A DNA stretch of 64,000 nucleotides from Bacillus infantis NRRL B-14911. GTDB lineage: Bacteria > Bacillota > Bacilli > Bacillales > Cytobacillaceae. Position 1 is the stretch's first letter; every line of letters starts with the position of its first letter. The notes below the pieces were generated by a model. That model searched no databases. It saw nothing but the letters and a program-made list of their open reading frames with translations, and was not told where the DNA came from. The translations under genes were made by a program, and so were the position numbers. Location: NCBI RefSeq assembly GCF_000473245.1, contig NC_022524.1, positions 3,434,501 to 3,498,500 of the forward strand. Reading direction: 5' to 3'. This document shows positions 1-8,684 of this stretch, one piece after another.

Positions 1-1277
1 AAGAGGGACTGGTCGATAAGTCCAAGCTCTTTGCCAAGCTTCAGGCGCAGGGCCCCAAGTGCGTCAGCGACGACGCTTTTCTTATCGGCCACAAATAGGA
101 GCAGGTCTCCTGTCTCGACTCCCAGCAGTTCTTTAATAGCTGCCTGCTCTTCCTCTGCAACAAATTTTGCAATCGGCCCTTTTAAGCCTTCTTCTTCTGC
201 TTTCAGCCAAGCCAGACCCTTAGCACCATATCTTGAAGCAAATTCTGTCAGCGCATCAATGTCCTTGCGGCTGTATTTGGAGGCAGCGTCTTTCACATTG
301 ATTGCTTTGACTTCCCCGCCGGAAGAAATCGCACCTGCAAATACTTTGAAGCCTGAATTGCTCAGTGTTTCAGAGAGGTTGACCAGCTCCATTGCAAAAC
401 GGGTGTCCGGCTTATCAGAGCCGTAGCGGTCCATCGCTTCCTGATAGGTCATGCGCTGGATGGGCAGTGTGATATCAATGCCCTTAACCTCTTTCATCAC
501 CTTCGTCATCATCTGCTCTGTCATAGAAATGATGTCTTCCTGGCTCATAAAGCTTGTTTCAATATCGATTTGCGTGAATTCCGGCTGTCGGTCTGCACGG
601 AGATCCTCATCACGGAAACAGCGGGCAATCTGATAGTATCTTTCAATTCCGCCCACCATTAAAAGCTGCTTAAAGATTTGAGGAGACTGCGGCAAAGCAT
701 AAAACTCGCCAGGATGGACCCTGCTTGGAACGAGATAATCGCGGGCTCCTTCAGGTGTACTCTTCGTCAGGATAGGCGTTTCAATATCAAGGAAGCCCTC
801 GCTGTCCAGGTAATCCCGGATTGACTTTGTCACCTGGTGGCGCATCTTGAAGGTTTCGAACATAACGGGGCGCCTGAAGTCAAGATAGCGGTATTTCAGT
901 CGCACATCTTCCGATACATCTGTCTGGTCAGCGATCACGAACGGCGGTGTCTTCGCTTCATTGATGATTGTTACTGCTTCTGCACTGACTTCAATCTTGC
1001 CTGTAGGCAGGTTTTCGTTAATTGTGCCAGGTTCCCTTGCAACAACCTTTCCTTCCACACTCAGTACATATTCATTCCTGATTTTTTCAGCTGCAGCGAG
1101 AGCCTCAGGGGAAGTTTCAGGATTGAACACTACCTGTACCAGTCCCGTGCGGTCCCTTAAATCAATGAAAATCAATCCGCCCAAATCACGGCGTTTCTGA
1201 ACCCAGCCTTTGAGTGTAACTTTTTCACCTATGCTTTTTTCTGTTACTTCTCCGCAGAAATATGTTCTCCCAAACAT
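1..1277 (-). CDS. aspS: Aspartyl-tRNA synthetase, N-terminal part (cut by left window edge)
   Basis: This gene charges tRNA(Asp) with aspartate in the cytoplasm. About 425 residues of the usual ~590 are present; the C-terminal end lies outside the window. The protein opens with [10 protein letters not shown] and an OB-fold anticodon-binding domain (about residues 1-105, with [20 protein letters not shown]). The class II catalytic core follows, with motif 2 visible as [19 protein letters not shown]. The ATG at 1275-1277 is preceded by AGGGGG, which overlaps the end of hisS, so the two genes are tightly coupled. Expression should depend on the T-box leader upstream of hisS. Assignment is secure. 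Confidence 0.97.
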   Translation of the reverse strand, partial: MFGRTYFCGEVTEKSIGEKVTLKGWVQKRRDLGGLIFIDLRDRTGLVQVVFNPETSPEALAAAEKIRNEYVLSVEGKVVAREPGTINENLPTGKIEVSAEAVTIINEAKTPPFVIADQTDVSEDVRLKYRYLDFRRPVMFETFKMRHQVTKSIRDYLDSEGFLDIETPILTKSTPEGARDYLVPSRVHPGEFYALPQSPQIFKQLLMVGGIERYYQIARCFRDEDLRADRQPEFTQIDIETSFMSQEDIISMTEQMMTKVMKEVKGIDITLPIQRMTYQEAMDRYGSDKPDTRFAMELVNLSETLSNSGFKVFAGAISSGGEVKAINVKDAASKYSRKDIDALTEFASRYGAKGLAWLKAEEEGLKGPIAKFVAEEEQAAIKELLGVETGDLLLFVADKKSVVADALGALRLKLGKELGLIDQSL

Positions 1278-1280
1278 ACA

Positions 1281-2555
1281 TTAACCCCCTATAAGCTCTT
1301 TTAATTGGTCTATGAATGAATCCAGGCTGACTTCGGTCTGATCACCGGTTTCCATGGACTTCACATTGATCTTGCCTGCTTTCAATTCATCTTCCCCAAG
1401 GACGGCTACATATTTTGCGTTCATGCGGTCAGCTGCCTTGAATTGTGTTTTGATCTTTCTGTCCAGATAATCTCTTTCTGCGGAAATACCTGCCATGCGC
1501 AGCTTATGCAGGAGGCCGACAGAATAATCCTTCGCCTCTTCCCCAAGAGCCACGAGATAGCAGTCAATTCCTTCATTAACAGGAAGCTTGATACCTTCTG
1601 CCTCCAAAGCTGACAGAAAGCGTTCAATGCTGAATGCAAAGCCGATGCCCGGTGCTTCCGGTCCGCCGATTTCCTCAGTCAGGCCATTATAGCGCCCTCC
1701 GCCGCAAAGAGTCGTGATCGCTCCGAAGCCTTCAGCATCACTCATAATTTCGAAGGCAGTATGGTTATAATAATCCAGGCCGCGCACGAGATTTGGATCG
1801 ACCGTAAAGTCGATGGATACATCCGCCAGGTACTGCTGCACTTTCTCAAAGTACTTCTTTGAATCTTCATTGAGAAAATCGAGAATGGAAGGGGCAGTCT
1901 GCATCAATTCGTGCTCTCTGTCCTTTTTGCAGTCCAGAATCCTCATCGGATTTTTTTCCAGCCTGTTTTGGCAGTCAGAACAGAACTCTCCGATCCTCGG
2001 CTTGAAATGGGCAATCAGCGCCTCGCGGTGGCTGTTCCTGCTTTCTTTATCGCCCAGGCTGTTGATGACCAGCTTGAGCTTCTTCAGTCCCAGTTCTGTG
2101 TAGATGCTCATAGCCAGGGCAATCACTTCTGCGTCAATGGCTGGATCCGAGCTCCCCAGCGCCTCTACCCCGAATTGTACAAATTGCCTGAAGCGGCCTG
2201 CCTGAGGGCGTTCATAACGGAACATCGGGCCTGTGTAATAAAGCTTTACAGGCTGATTGGCATTGCCATGCATCTTATTTTCGACAAATGACCGTACAGT
2301 CGGTGCAGTGCCTTCAGGCCTCAGTGTCAGGCTGCGCCCGCCGCGGTCCTCGAAGGTATACATTTCTTTTTGGACGATGTCCGTTGTATCTCCGACCCCT
2401 CTCAGGAAGAGTTCGGTATGCTCGAAAATTGGCGTCCGGATTTCCTGGTACTGAAACCTGCTGCACAGCTCTCTCGCTTTTCCTTCAATATACTGCCACT
2501 TTTCCGATTCTCCAGGAAGGATATCCTGGGTACCCCTCGGTATATTCATTGCCAT
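1281..2555 (-). CDS. hisS: Histidyl-tRNA synthetase
   Basis: Class II synthetase that attaches histidine to tRNA(His). It is 424 residues long, typical of the family. It begins [15 protein letters not shown]. Motif 2 is visible around [17 protein letters not shown], the HisRS signature [14 protein letters not shown] lies about two thirds of the way in, and a C-terminal anticodon-binding domain follows. The reading frame extends 18 codons further upstream, but the ATG at 2553-2555 has AGGAGG nine bases before it and matches known N-termini. It is the first gene of a two-gene operon with aspS, three bases apart, under the T-box leader at 2632-2915. Confidence 0.97.
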   Translation of the reverse strand: MAMNIPRGTQDILPGESEKWQYIEGKARELCSRFQYQEIRTPIFEHTELFLRGVGDTTDIVQKEMYTFEDRGGRSLTLRPEGTAPTVRSFVENKMHGNANQPVKLYYTGPMFRYERPQAGRFRQFVQFGVEALGSSDPAIDAEVIALAMSIYTELGLKKLKLVINSLGDKESRNSHREALIAHFKPRIGEFCSDCQNRLEKNPMRILDCKKDREHELMQTAPSILDFLNEDSKKYFEKVQQYLADVSIDFTVDPNLVRGLDYYNHTAFEIMSDAEGFGAITTLCGGGRYNGLTEEIGGPEAPGIGFAFSIERFLSALEAEGIKLPVNEGIDCYLVALGEEAKDYSVGLLHKLRMAGISAERDYLDRKIKTQFKAADRMNAKYVAVLGEDELKAGKINVKSMETGDQTEVSLDSFIDQLKELIGG

Positions 2556-2631
2556 TTCCTGTTTCCTCCTAGCATTCCTATGTATACTAACAGGGCACAC
2601 CGGGGACATGCTGCGCTTTTTAAATGCAAAA

Positions 2632-2915
2632 AACTCCCGTCCCTTGTATTCCCATACAAGGGACGGGAGTTAGATCCCGTGGTGCCACCCTAATTGAAGG
2701 CATAACCATCATGCACTTCCACTTTTACAGTTAACGCCTGTCAACGTTCAGCCCCTACTAAAACGGTCCGCTTTTTCAGGGAGAATCCTACGGAGTGTTC
2801 ATTCATCAAGCTGCCATGCAGAAATGCTTTCAGCCCAGGGCATTTCCTCTCTTTTCACACATTTCTCAACTACTGTTCTCCATCATCAGTGTTCAATATG
2901 AATAGTGATTTTATT
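2632..2915 (-). promoter_or_regulatory. T-box riboswitch leader of hisS-aspS
   Basis: On the minus strand the conserved T-box element AGGGTGGCACCACGGGATC lies at 2691-2673. It is followed directly by a near-perfect terminator hairpin (2671-2632, 18-bp stem, TCCC/GGGA loop region) and a run of T. This is the classical antiterminator/terminator arrangement: uncharged tRNA stabilises the antiterminator and allows transcription into hisS. In the stem I region, AGTAG-type bulge sequence precedes a candidate specifier loop with GAACACTCC. The His codon CAC is at 2797-2795. Codon assignment is by eye; the T-box itself is clear. Confidence 0.9.
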
Positions 2916-2921
2916 TATCTA

Positions 2922-2950
2922 ATCATAAAGACCATTTCAGCCATTGTCAA
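2922..2950 (-). promoter_or_regulatory. SigA-type promoter of the hisS T-box leader
   Basis: Reading the minus strand, a perfect -35 TTGACA (2950-2945) is followed by a 17-base spacer and TATGAT (2927-2922), one mismatch from the -10 consensus. Transcription would start near 2915, about 280 bases before the T-box terminator, the right length for a T-box leader. Confidence 0.85.
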
Positions 2951-3012
2951 GGGGTAAAAGAGACGGTGACAGTATTTCCGGAAGGCTCTTTCCCCTGTGC
3001 GGCTGCACCTCT

Positions 3013-3189
3013 CTAGGAACGCTCAAGCTTCCTCTTCAGCTTCCTGACATCCCCGATGCTGAGGCCGAATTCCGAAGCAAGTTCGTACATGCCGAAACCC
3101 TGCTCCTTCTGGATGAAATCGTGGAAGTCCACTCCAAACAGCTGATTTCCGTTCTCATGGGCATGCATGCCCTTTTCTCCAAATCTCAT
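3013..3189 (-). CDS. Small 58-residue protein with a helix-turn-helix-like tail
   Basis: A short minus-strand frame encodes 58 residues from an ATG at 3189 with AGGGTGG a few bases upstream. The protein starts MRFGEKGMHAHENGNQLFG and ends with a segment, GMYELASEFGLSIGDVRKLK, that has the spacing of a helix-turn-helix followed by a basic helix. It lies between the hisS T-box and the amidase. I recall an equivalently placed short Bacillus gene (YrzK-like), but that identification is from memory. Function unknown. A 108-codon open frame on the opposite strand looks like its shadow. Confidence 0.7.
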   Translation of the reverse strand: MRFGEKGMHAHENGNQLFGVDFHDFIQKEQGFGMYELASEFGLSIGDVRKLKRKLERS

Positions 3190-3394
3190 CAGACCACCCT
3201 ACCCGAAAAGTTTTTTATTCTTTCAGTATGTCTTGAAAGCCTCTTAAACATTCCCTTGGCAGCCAATTAAATTGCCTTTTCAGCTAATGGCTAAAATTGG
3301 ACAGCAAAATTCCGATATTAACAGCAGGGGTTTTATGTTCTAAAATAGAACTTATATTTATACACTCCATGATTTTGCAAAAGGAGGGGACTTT

Positions 3395-5140
3395 TTGTTA
3401 AAAAGCAGCAACATATTACTATTTCTATGCTTCATCCTTTTAGCAGGGGGAGTATGGAGGCCATCCGAAAGCACTGCCGCATCCGGCGGAACAGCACTGA
3501 TCGCAGACAGCGGAGTGAATATCCGCGGCGGCCCGGGGCTCAGCTATTCGATTGTCAAACAGGCAGCCAAAGGGGACCGGTATCCGATCCTGAAGGAAAG
3601 CGGGGACTGGCTGCAGCTCAACCTTGGCGGCGGATCGACAGGATGGGTTGCGGGCTGGCTGGCAGTGAAGGAAGCTGGAAAGAAAGAATCCGCCTCTGTA
3701 TCTTCAGGCGGGACTGTCACAGCTGATGGATTGCGGGTCAGGTCAAATCCCGGTACAGATGCCTCGGTCATAGCTGTCCTGAATAAAGGGCAAAAGGCCG
3801 GCATTATTGAAAAAGAGGGAAATTGGGTCAGGATTACCGGCTCATTCGGAAATGGCTGGGTCTCCGCAGATTTTATCACAGAGGGAAGCAGCAAAGCCGA
3901 AGCAGCTTCGGCTGCTGAAGGAACAGTCACAGGTGATTCATTGAACGTCAGGAGCGCTCCCGGAACACAGGGCACGGTCCTCGGGAAGCTTCAAAGCGGT
4001 GACAGGGTCAGCATTGTATCCGATAACGGGAGCTGGACAGAAATTATCTTCCGCGGCAATCATGCATGGGTGAGCAGCGAGTTCATTTCTTCTTCCAAAA
4101 GCTTAAGCCAGAACCCAAGTGCCGGCAGCAGCGCGAAGCCATCAGGAAGACTGACGGGAACAGTTACTGCCCAGACCTTAAATCTCAGGGATACAAGCTC
4201 CTTGAATGGGAAAGTTCTCGGATCGGTTTCAAAAGGCGAAACCTATTCAATTATTGAAGAAAAGAACAATTGGGCAAAAATTGAGTACAAGCCCGGTTCA
4301 TATGGCTGGATAGCAGCATGGTATCTCGATAAGTCAGAGGTTTCCCCTGCAAACGGCAGCAAACCGGCAAAAGGCAGCACCATCACCATACTACATAACG
4401 GAACAAATATCAGGAAAGATGCCAGCACAGGAAGCTCTGTGCTGCAATTGGCCAACTCAGGGGAATCGTTCGAGGTGCTGGGCCGTGAGAAAGACTGGTA
4501 CAAAATCAGCTTGGACGGGAAGGCAGGCTATGTAGCCGGATGGATCGTTTCCTTGAGCGGAAGCTCGCCCCAGATCGAAAAGCCGGGCGCAGAGCTTCAC
4601 CTGCAGGGGAAAACCATCGTCCTTGATCCCGGCCACGGCGGCCGCGACAATGGCACAACCGGAGCGCGGGGAACCCAGGAGAAAACTGTTACCATTCAAA
4701 CAGCCCAGCTTCTGTACAGCAAGCTGAAAGCTGCGGGCGCCAATGTAATCTTAACAAGATCCACTGACACCTATATCCCGCTCAGCTCGAGGGTCGGCTC
4801 CGCATCATACCATAATGCCGATGCTTTCATCAGCCTGCATTATGACAGCATAAATGACAAAAGTGTCCGCGGCATGACGGTTTACTATTATCATGGATTC
4901 CAAAAGCCTCTCGCCGAGAGCGTCCACAGCTCCCTGGCCGCCCAGACGAAGCTGAAGGACCGCGGTGTGCGGGCCGGCGATTATTTTGTCATCAGAGAAA
5001 ATAATAAAAATGCCATTCTCCTTGAATTAGGCTATCTGAGCAACCCGGCAGAAGAAATGCTCGTTACCTCCCCTCAGTATCAGGAGGCAGCTGCAGCCGG
5101 CATTTATCAGGGCCTTGCCCGGTATTTTAAAAGATATTAA
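3395..5140 (+). CDS. N-acetylmuramoyl-L-alanine amidase with five SH3 domains
   Basis: Secreted cell-wall hydrolase that cleaves the amide between N-acetylmuramic acid and the stem-peptide L-Ala. The 581-residue protein has a signal peptide (about 1-29). Five bacterial SH3 repeats follow (about residues 32-390), each with a pattern like VNIRGGPG, LRVRSNPG, LNVRSAPG, LNLRDTSS or TNIRKDAS and a closing GWV-type strand. A C-terminal Amidase_3 domain (about 403-581) carries the zinc ligand His414 in LDPGHGG, the Glu in GTQEK, the second His in ISLHYDS and the catalytic Glu in LLELGYLSNP. The start is TTG at 3395 behind AAGGAGGGG. The position matches B. subtilis yrvJ from memory. Its own terminator follows. 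Confidence 0.92.
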   Translation: MLKSSNILLFLCFILLAGGVWRPSESTAASGGTALIADSGVNIRGGPGLSYSIVKQAAKGDRYPILKESGDWLQLNLGGGSTGWVAGWLAVKEAGKKESASVSSGGTVTADGLRVRSNPGTDASVIAVLNKGQKAGIIEKEGNWVRITGSFGNGWVSADFITEGSSKAEAASAAEGTVTGDSLNVRSAPGTQGTVLGKLQSGDRVSIVSDNGSWTEIIFRGNHAWVSSEFISSSKSLSQNPSAGSSAKPSGRLTGTVTAQTLNLRDTSSLNGKVLGSVSKGETYSIIEEKNNWAKIEYKPGSYGWIAAWYLDKSEVSPANGSKPAKGSTITILHNGTNIRKDASTGSSVLQLANSGESFEVLGREKDWYKISLDGKAGYVAGWIVSLSGSSPQIEKPGAELHLQGKTIVLDPGHGGRDNGTTGARGTQEKTVTIQTAQLLYSKLKAAGANVILTRSTDTYIPLSSRVGSASYHNADAFISLHYDSINDKSVRGMTVYYYHGFQKPLAESVHSSLAAQTKLKDRGVRAGDYFVIRENNKNAILLELGYLSNPAEEMLVTSPQYQEAAAAGIYQGLARYFKRY

Positions 5141-5143
5141 TGC

Positions 5144-5183
5144 GATAGAGAGATCCTTCAAATTGAAGGTCTCTCTATTTTTT
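5144..5183 (+). terminator. Rho-independent terminator of the amidase gene
   Basis: A 16-base arm, GATAGAGAGATCCTTC, pairs with GAAGGTCTCTCTATT across a short loop (one mismatch) and is followed by TTTTTTC, three bases after the amidase stop codon. Confidence 0.85.
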
Positions 5184-5184
5184 C

Positions 5185-5210
5185 AAAAAAAAACAGCCTT
5201 CTCAGACTGT
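5185..5210 (-). terminator. Terminator of relA-dtd
   Basis: On the minus strand ACAGTCT-GAGA-AGGCTGT forms a 7-bp stem (one G-T pair) directly after the dtd stop and is followed by about ten T residues. It sits back to back with the terminator of the convergent amidase gene. Confidence 0.75.
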
Positions 5211-5650
5211 CATTTGCTTTCTATTATCAGTGTGACCGGTCCGTCATTCACCAGGCTGACGTCCATCATGCTGCCAAACTGCCCTGTTTCTGTTTTAATG
5301 CCCTTTTCCCGGAGAAGCCCATTGAACGCCTCATAGATTTGAAGGGCATGGTCAGGCCTGGCCGCTTCCATGAAGTTTGGCCTTCTTCCTTTACGGCAGT
5401 CGCCGTATAGAGTGAACTGGGACACAGAAAGAATTTCTCCCCCAACATCCAGCAAAGATCTGTTCATCTTGCCCTCTTCATCTTCAAATACGCGGAGATT
5501 GGCAATTTTATCAGCCAGATATTCAGCATCTTTCACCCCATCCTCATGGGTGACGCCCACTAGCAAAACAAATCCGCGGGAAATGCTGCCTACAGCCTTT
5601 CCTTCTACAGTCACACTCGCTTCTTTGCTTCGCTGAACAACTACTCGCAT
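5210..5650 (-). CDS. dtd: D-aminoacyl-tRNA deacylase
   Basis: Cytoplasmic editing enzyme that hydrolyses D-aminoacyl-tRNAs (and Gly-tRNA(Ala) in characterised members). It is 146 residues, full family length. The two signature motifs are visible: SQFTLYGD (about residues 78-85) and NDGPVT (about 136-141). The ATG at 5650 follows AAGGGG, which overlaps the relA stop, so the gene is probably cotranscribed with relA (13 bases apart), as in other Bacillus genomes. Confidence 0.96.
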   Translation of the reverse strand: MRVVVQRSKEASVTVEGKAVGSISRGFVLLVGVTHEDGVKDAEYLADKIANLRVFEDEEGKMNRSLLDVGGEILSVSQFTLYGDCRKGRRPNFMEAARPDHALQIYEAFNGLLREKGIKTETGQFGSMMDVSLVNDGPVTLIIESK

Positions 5651-5662
5651 TTTGTATACCCC

Positions 5663-7858
5663 TTAGTTCATGATACGTCTGACAGAATAGATGTCAGGAA
5701 TCTGCTTGATGCGGTCCACAACTTTCTGCAGATGGCTTACATTTGTGATGCTGATCGACATATTGATGGTAGCCATTTTATTGCGGTCCGATTTGCCAGA
5801 CACTGCAGATATATTTGTTTTGGTTTCATTGACGGCCTGCAGCACTTCGTTCAGAAGGCCGCGGCGGTCATAGCCGTTGATTTCAATCTCGACATTATAT
5901 TCTTTTTTATCATTGAGGCCTGTTTCCCATTCAACCGGGATGAGCCTTGCTTTGGCATCGGCAGTATCAATATTGGTACAGTCTGAACGGTGGACAGACA
6001 CCCCCCTGCCTTTAGTGATAAAGCCGACAATTTCATCTCCCGGCACTGGATTGCAGCAGCGGGAAAGTCGGATCAGGAGATTATCAATCCCTGAAACCCT
6101 TACGCCAGATTCCCTTTTCTTGACAGAAGGGAAGGATTTCAATTCCGAAACGGCATTGGAGATATCGGTAACCTGCTCCATATCACGCTTTTTCCGCCAT
6201 TTTTCGGTCAGACGGTTTGCGACCTGCAGAGCCGTGACGCCATTATAGCCGACGGCGGCATACATATCCTCTTCACTGGCAAAATTGAATTTTTCAGACA
6301 CTCTCCGGACATTCTCGGCAGTCAGGATTTCTTTGATGTCAAAATCCATATTGCGGATTTCTTTTTCAACCATCTCTTTGCCTTTTTCGAAGTTTTCGTC
6401 CTTCTGCTGCTTTTTGAAAAATTGGCGGATTTTATTTTTCGCCTGAGTCGTCTGGGCAAGCTTCAGCCAATCCTTGCTCGGCCCATAGGAATGTTTGGAC
6501 GTGAGAATCTCAAGGATATCACCGGTCTTCAATTTATAATCCAGAGTGACCATTTTTCCGTTAACCTTTGCACCAATTGTTTTATTGCCGATTTCGGAGT
6601 GAATCCGATAGGCAAAATCAATCGGGACAGACCCTGAAGGCAGCTCGATGACATCTCCCTTTGGCGTAAATACAAACACCATATCAGAAAAAAGGTCAAT
6701 TTTCAGCGATTCCATGAATTCTTCTGCATTCACGCTATCATCCTGAAACTCGAGGATTTCCCTGAACCATGTCAGCTTTTCTTCGAAAGAAGAGCCTTCA
6801 TTGACAGTTTTGCCTTCTTTATATGCCCAGTGGGCCGCAATCCCGAACTCTGCGATTTGATGCATTTCGGTTGTGCGGATCTGCACCTCAAGCGGGTCGC
6901 CCTTTGGGCCGATGACCGTTGTATGCAGAGACTGGTACATATTCGCCTTCGGCATGGCGATATAATCCTTGAACCGCCCGGGCATAGGCTTCCAGCATGT
7001 ATGGATGATGCCCAGGACAGCATAGCAGTCTTTAATGCTGTTGACCACAATGCGGACCGCAAGCAGATCATAGATTTCATTGAACTGCTTATTCTGAAGC
7101 GCCATTTTCCTGTAGATGCTGTATATATGCTTCGGCCGGCCGGAAAGATCGGCTCTGATGGACACTTCATCCATCTTGCCTTTCATTTCGCCGATGACTT
7201 CCTCCAGATAGAGCTCGCGCTCGGCACGCTTTTTCTTCATCAAGTTGACAATCCGGTAATACTGCTGCGGATTGAGATAGCGGAGCGCCGTATCCTCAAG
7301 CTCCCACTTGATTTTCGAGATACCTAGGCGGTGGGCAAGCGGCGCAAAGATTTCAAGCGTCTCATTCGATATCCTGCGCTGCTTTTCAGCAGGAAGATGC
7401 TTAAGCGTCCTCATATTATGGAGCCTGTCTGCAAGCTTAATCAGGATGACCCTAATATCCTGGGCCATGGCAACAAACATTTTCCGATGGTTTTCGGCCT
7501 GCTGCTCTTCCTGTGATTTGTATTTGATTTTCCCCAGTTTTGTCACGCCATCGACTAGCATCGCAACTTCCGGATTGAATGCCTCTGAGATATCAGCCAA
7601 TGTGACTTCCGTATCCTCTACAACATCATGAAGAAAACCTGCAGCAACTGTCGATGGATCCATTTCAAGATCGGCCAGGATCCCTGCCACCTGGATTGGA
7701 TGGATGATGTATGGCTCCCCGGATTTCCTATATTGTTCACGATGGGCATGTTTCGCAAATTCATAGGCCTTCCGTACGACTCCGGCATGCTCCTCATTTA
7801 AATATTCTTTTGTCCTCTCGATGACTTGATCGGCGGTCAAAACCTGGTCGTTCGCCAT
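5663..7858 (-). CDS. relA: Bifunctional (p)ppGpp synthetase/hydrolase
   Basis: Long RelA/SpoT homologue (731 residues) that makes and degrades (p)ppGpp during the stringent response. Domain order: HD hydrolase with His53 and the His77-Asp78 pair in [10 protein letters not shown]; synthetase around residues 235-350 with [12 protein letters not shown] and [21 protein letters not shown] domain with [17 protein letters not shown]; a CC-containing conserved region with [20 protein letters not shown]; and a C-terminal ACT domain (about 655-731). Both active sites look intact, so this is the bifunctional Rel type. It precedes dtd in a likely two-gene operon. Confidence 0.97.
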   Translation of the reverse strand: MANDQVLTADQVIERTKEYLNEEHAGVVRKAYEFAKHAHREQYRKSGEPYIIHPIQVAGILADLEMDPSTVAAGFLHDVVEDTEVTLADISEAFNPEVAMLVDGVTKLGKIKYKSQEEQQAENHRKMFVAMAQDIRVILIKLADRLHNMRTLKHLPAEKQRRISNETLEIFAPLAHRLGISKIKWELEDTALRYLNPQQYYRIVNLMKKKRAERELYLEEVIGEMKGKMDEVSIRADLSGRPKHIYSIYRKMALQNKQFNEIYDLLAVRIVVNSIKDCYAVLGIIHTCWKPMPGRFKDYIAMPKANMYQSLHTTVIGPKGDPLEVQIRTTEMHQIAEFGIAAHWAYKEGKTVNEGSSFEEKLTWFREILEFQDDSVNAEEFMESLKIDLFSDMVFVFTPKGDVIELPSGSVPIDFAYRIHSEIGNKTIGAKVNGKMVTLDYKLKTGDILEILTSKHSYGPSKDWLKLAQTTQAKNKIRQFFKKQQKDENFEKGKEMVEKEIRNMDFDIKEILTAENVRRVSEKFNFASEEDMYAAVGYNGVTALQVANRLTEKWRKKRDMEQVTDISNAVSELKSFPSVKKRESGVRVSGIDNLLIRLSRCCNPVPGDEIVGFITKGRGVSVHRSDCTNIDTADAKARLIPVEWETGLNDKKEYNVEIEINGYDRRGLLNEVLQAVNETKTNISAVSGKSDRNKMATINMSISITNVSHLQKVVDRIKQIPDIYSVRRIMN

Positions 7859-7975
7859 AGAATCACCTTTATCTATATAAAGTTTAATAAGAATCCAAGC
7901 TTGCCCGGATTCTCCCTAAAATCTCCGTTTACAACCATTCAATTAATGATAGAACTGAAAAAAGAATGATTGTTA

Positions 7976-8005
7976 CTATTATCGAAAAAAAACCGTGGAT
8001 GTAAA
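7976..8005 (-). promoter_or_regulatory. relA: Candidate SigA promoter of relA
   Basis: On the minus strand TTTACA (8005-8000) lies 18 bases from TAATAG (7981-7976). This would give a leader of roughly 110 bases before relA. It is the best match by eye in the gap but not a strong consensus. Confidence 0.35.
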
Positions 8006-8110
8006 GGGATTGGAAGTTATTTTTATATGGAATTGAAGATTTTTGTCGAAAAAGCTCTTTTTTTGCCGGATTCTTCTTATGTTTTATTGTAAACTTTGCA
8101 GAAAAGGAAA

Positions 8111-8140
8111 AGCGGGGCACTATGTTGATAGTGCCCCGCT
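8111..8140 (-). terminator. Terminator of recJ-apt
   Basis: Perfect 13-bp GC-rich stem AGCGGGGCACTAT / ATAGTGCCCCGCT with a four-base loop, followed on the minus strand by TTTTCCTTTTC. It lies 31 bases after the apt stop. Confidence 0.88.
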
Positions 8141-8171
8141 TTTTTTAAACAATTTTTTCAAAGACTATGCC

Positions 8172-8684
8172 TCAGTAGTTCATTAATGTAAGGATGTCAT
8201 ATCCGTCAAGCTTGCTACGGCCGTCAAGGTAGGTTAATTCGATCAGGAAAGCAATCCCGGCGACAACGCCTCCAAGCTCTTCGACAAGCTTGATTGTTGC
8301 GTCAATAGTGCCTCCTGTTGCCAGCAGGTCATCTGTGATCAGGACGCGCTGTCCTGGTTTGATGGCATCTTTATGGATCGTCAGTACATCTTTTCCATAT
8401 TCCAGGCCATAATTGACTTTGACCGTCTCGCGCGGAAGCTTCCCTTCTTTCCTGACAGGTGCAAAGCCTACGCCAAGTGAATAAGCAACAGGGCAGCCGA
8501 TGATAAAGCCGCGTGCTTCAGGCCCGACTACAAGGTCAATTTGCTTTTCTTTCGCATATTCAACGATCTGGTCAGTCGCATATTTATAAGCATCGCCATT
8601 ATCCATAAGCGTTGTGATATCTTTGAATCTAATCCCGGGCTTCGGCCAGTCTTCCACTATTGTTATATATTGTTTCAAATCCAT
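8172..8684 (-). CDS. apt: Adenine phosphoribosyltransferase
   Basis: Purine salvage enzyme: adenine plus PRPP gives AMP and pyrophosphate. It is 170 residues, full length. The PRPP-binding signature [13 protein letters not shown] is visible at about residues 118-130, together with the conserved VGPEARGF segment. The ATG at 8684 lies within the last codons of recJ (10-base overlap) and its ribosome binding site GGAGG is inside recJ coding sequence, which points to translational coupling. The recJ-apt-(relA) order is typical for Bacillus. Confidence 0.97.
   Translation of the reverse strand: MDLKQYITIVEDWPKPGIRFKDITTLMDNGDAYKYATDQIVEYAKEKQIDLVVGPEARGFIIGCPVAYSLGVGFAPVRKEGKLPRETVKVNYGLEYGKDVLTIHKDAIKPGQRVLITDDLLATGGTIDATIKLVEELGGVVAGIAFLIELTYLDGRSKLDGYDILTLMNY

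Larger units (their letters stand above)
7859..8171. other. Intergenic region between apt and relA (313 bases)
   Basis: This AT-rich gap holds the apt terminator (8111-8140) and a candidate relA promoter (7976-8005). A 63-codon minus-strand frame (7929-8120) starts inside the terminator stem without a usable ribosome binding site and is not called. Nothing else is recognised. Confidence 0.6.

Noticed and set aside
2944-3270. 108-codon plus-strand frame between the hisS T-box and the amidase
   Set aside because: It has no ribosome binding site and overlaps, antisense, a 58-codon frame that has one and encodes a coherent HTH-like protein.
7929-8120. 63-codon minus-strand frame with a hydrophobic C-terminal half between apt and relA
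   Set aside because: It begins inside the apt terminator stem, has no ribosome binding site and is lysine/AT-driven low-complexity sequence.
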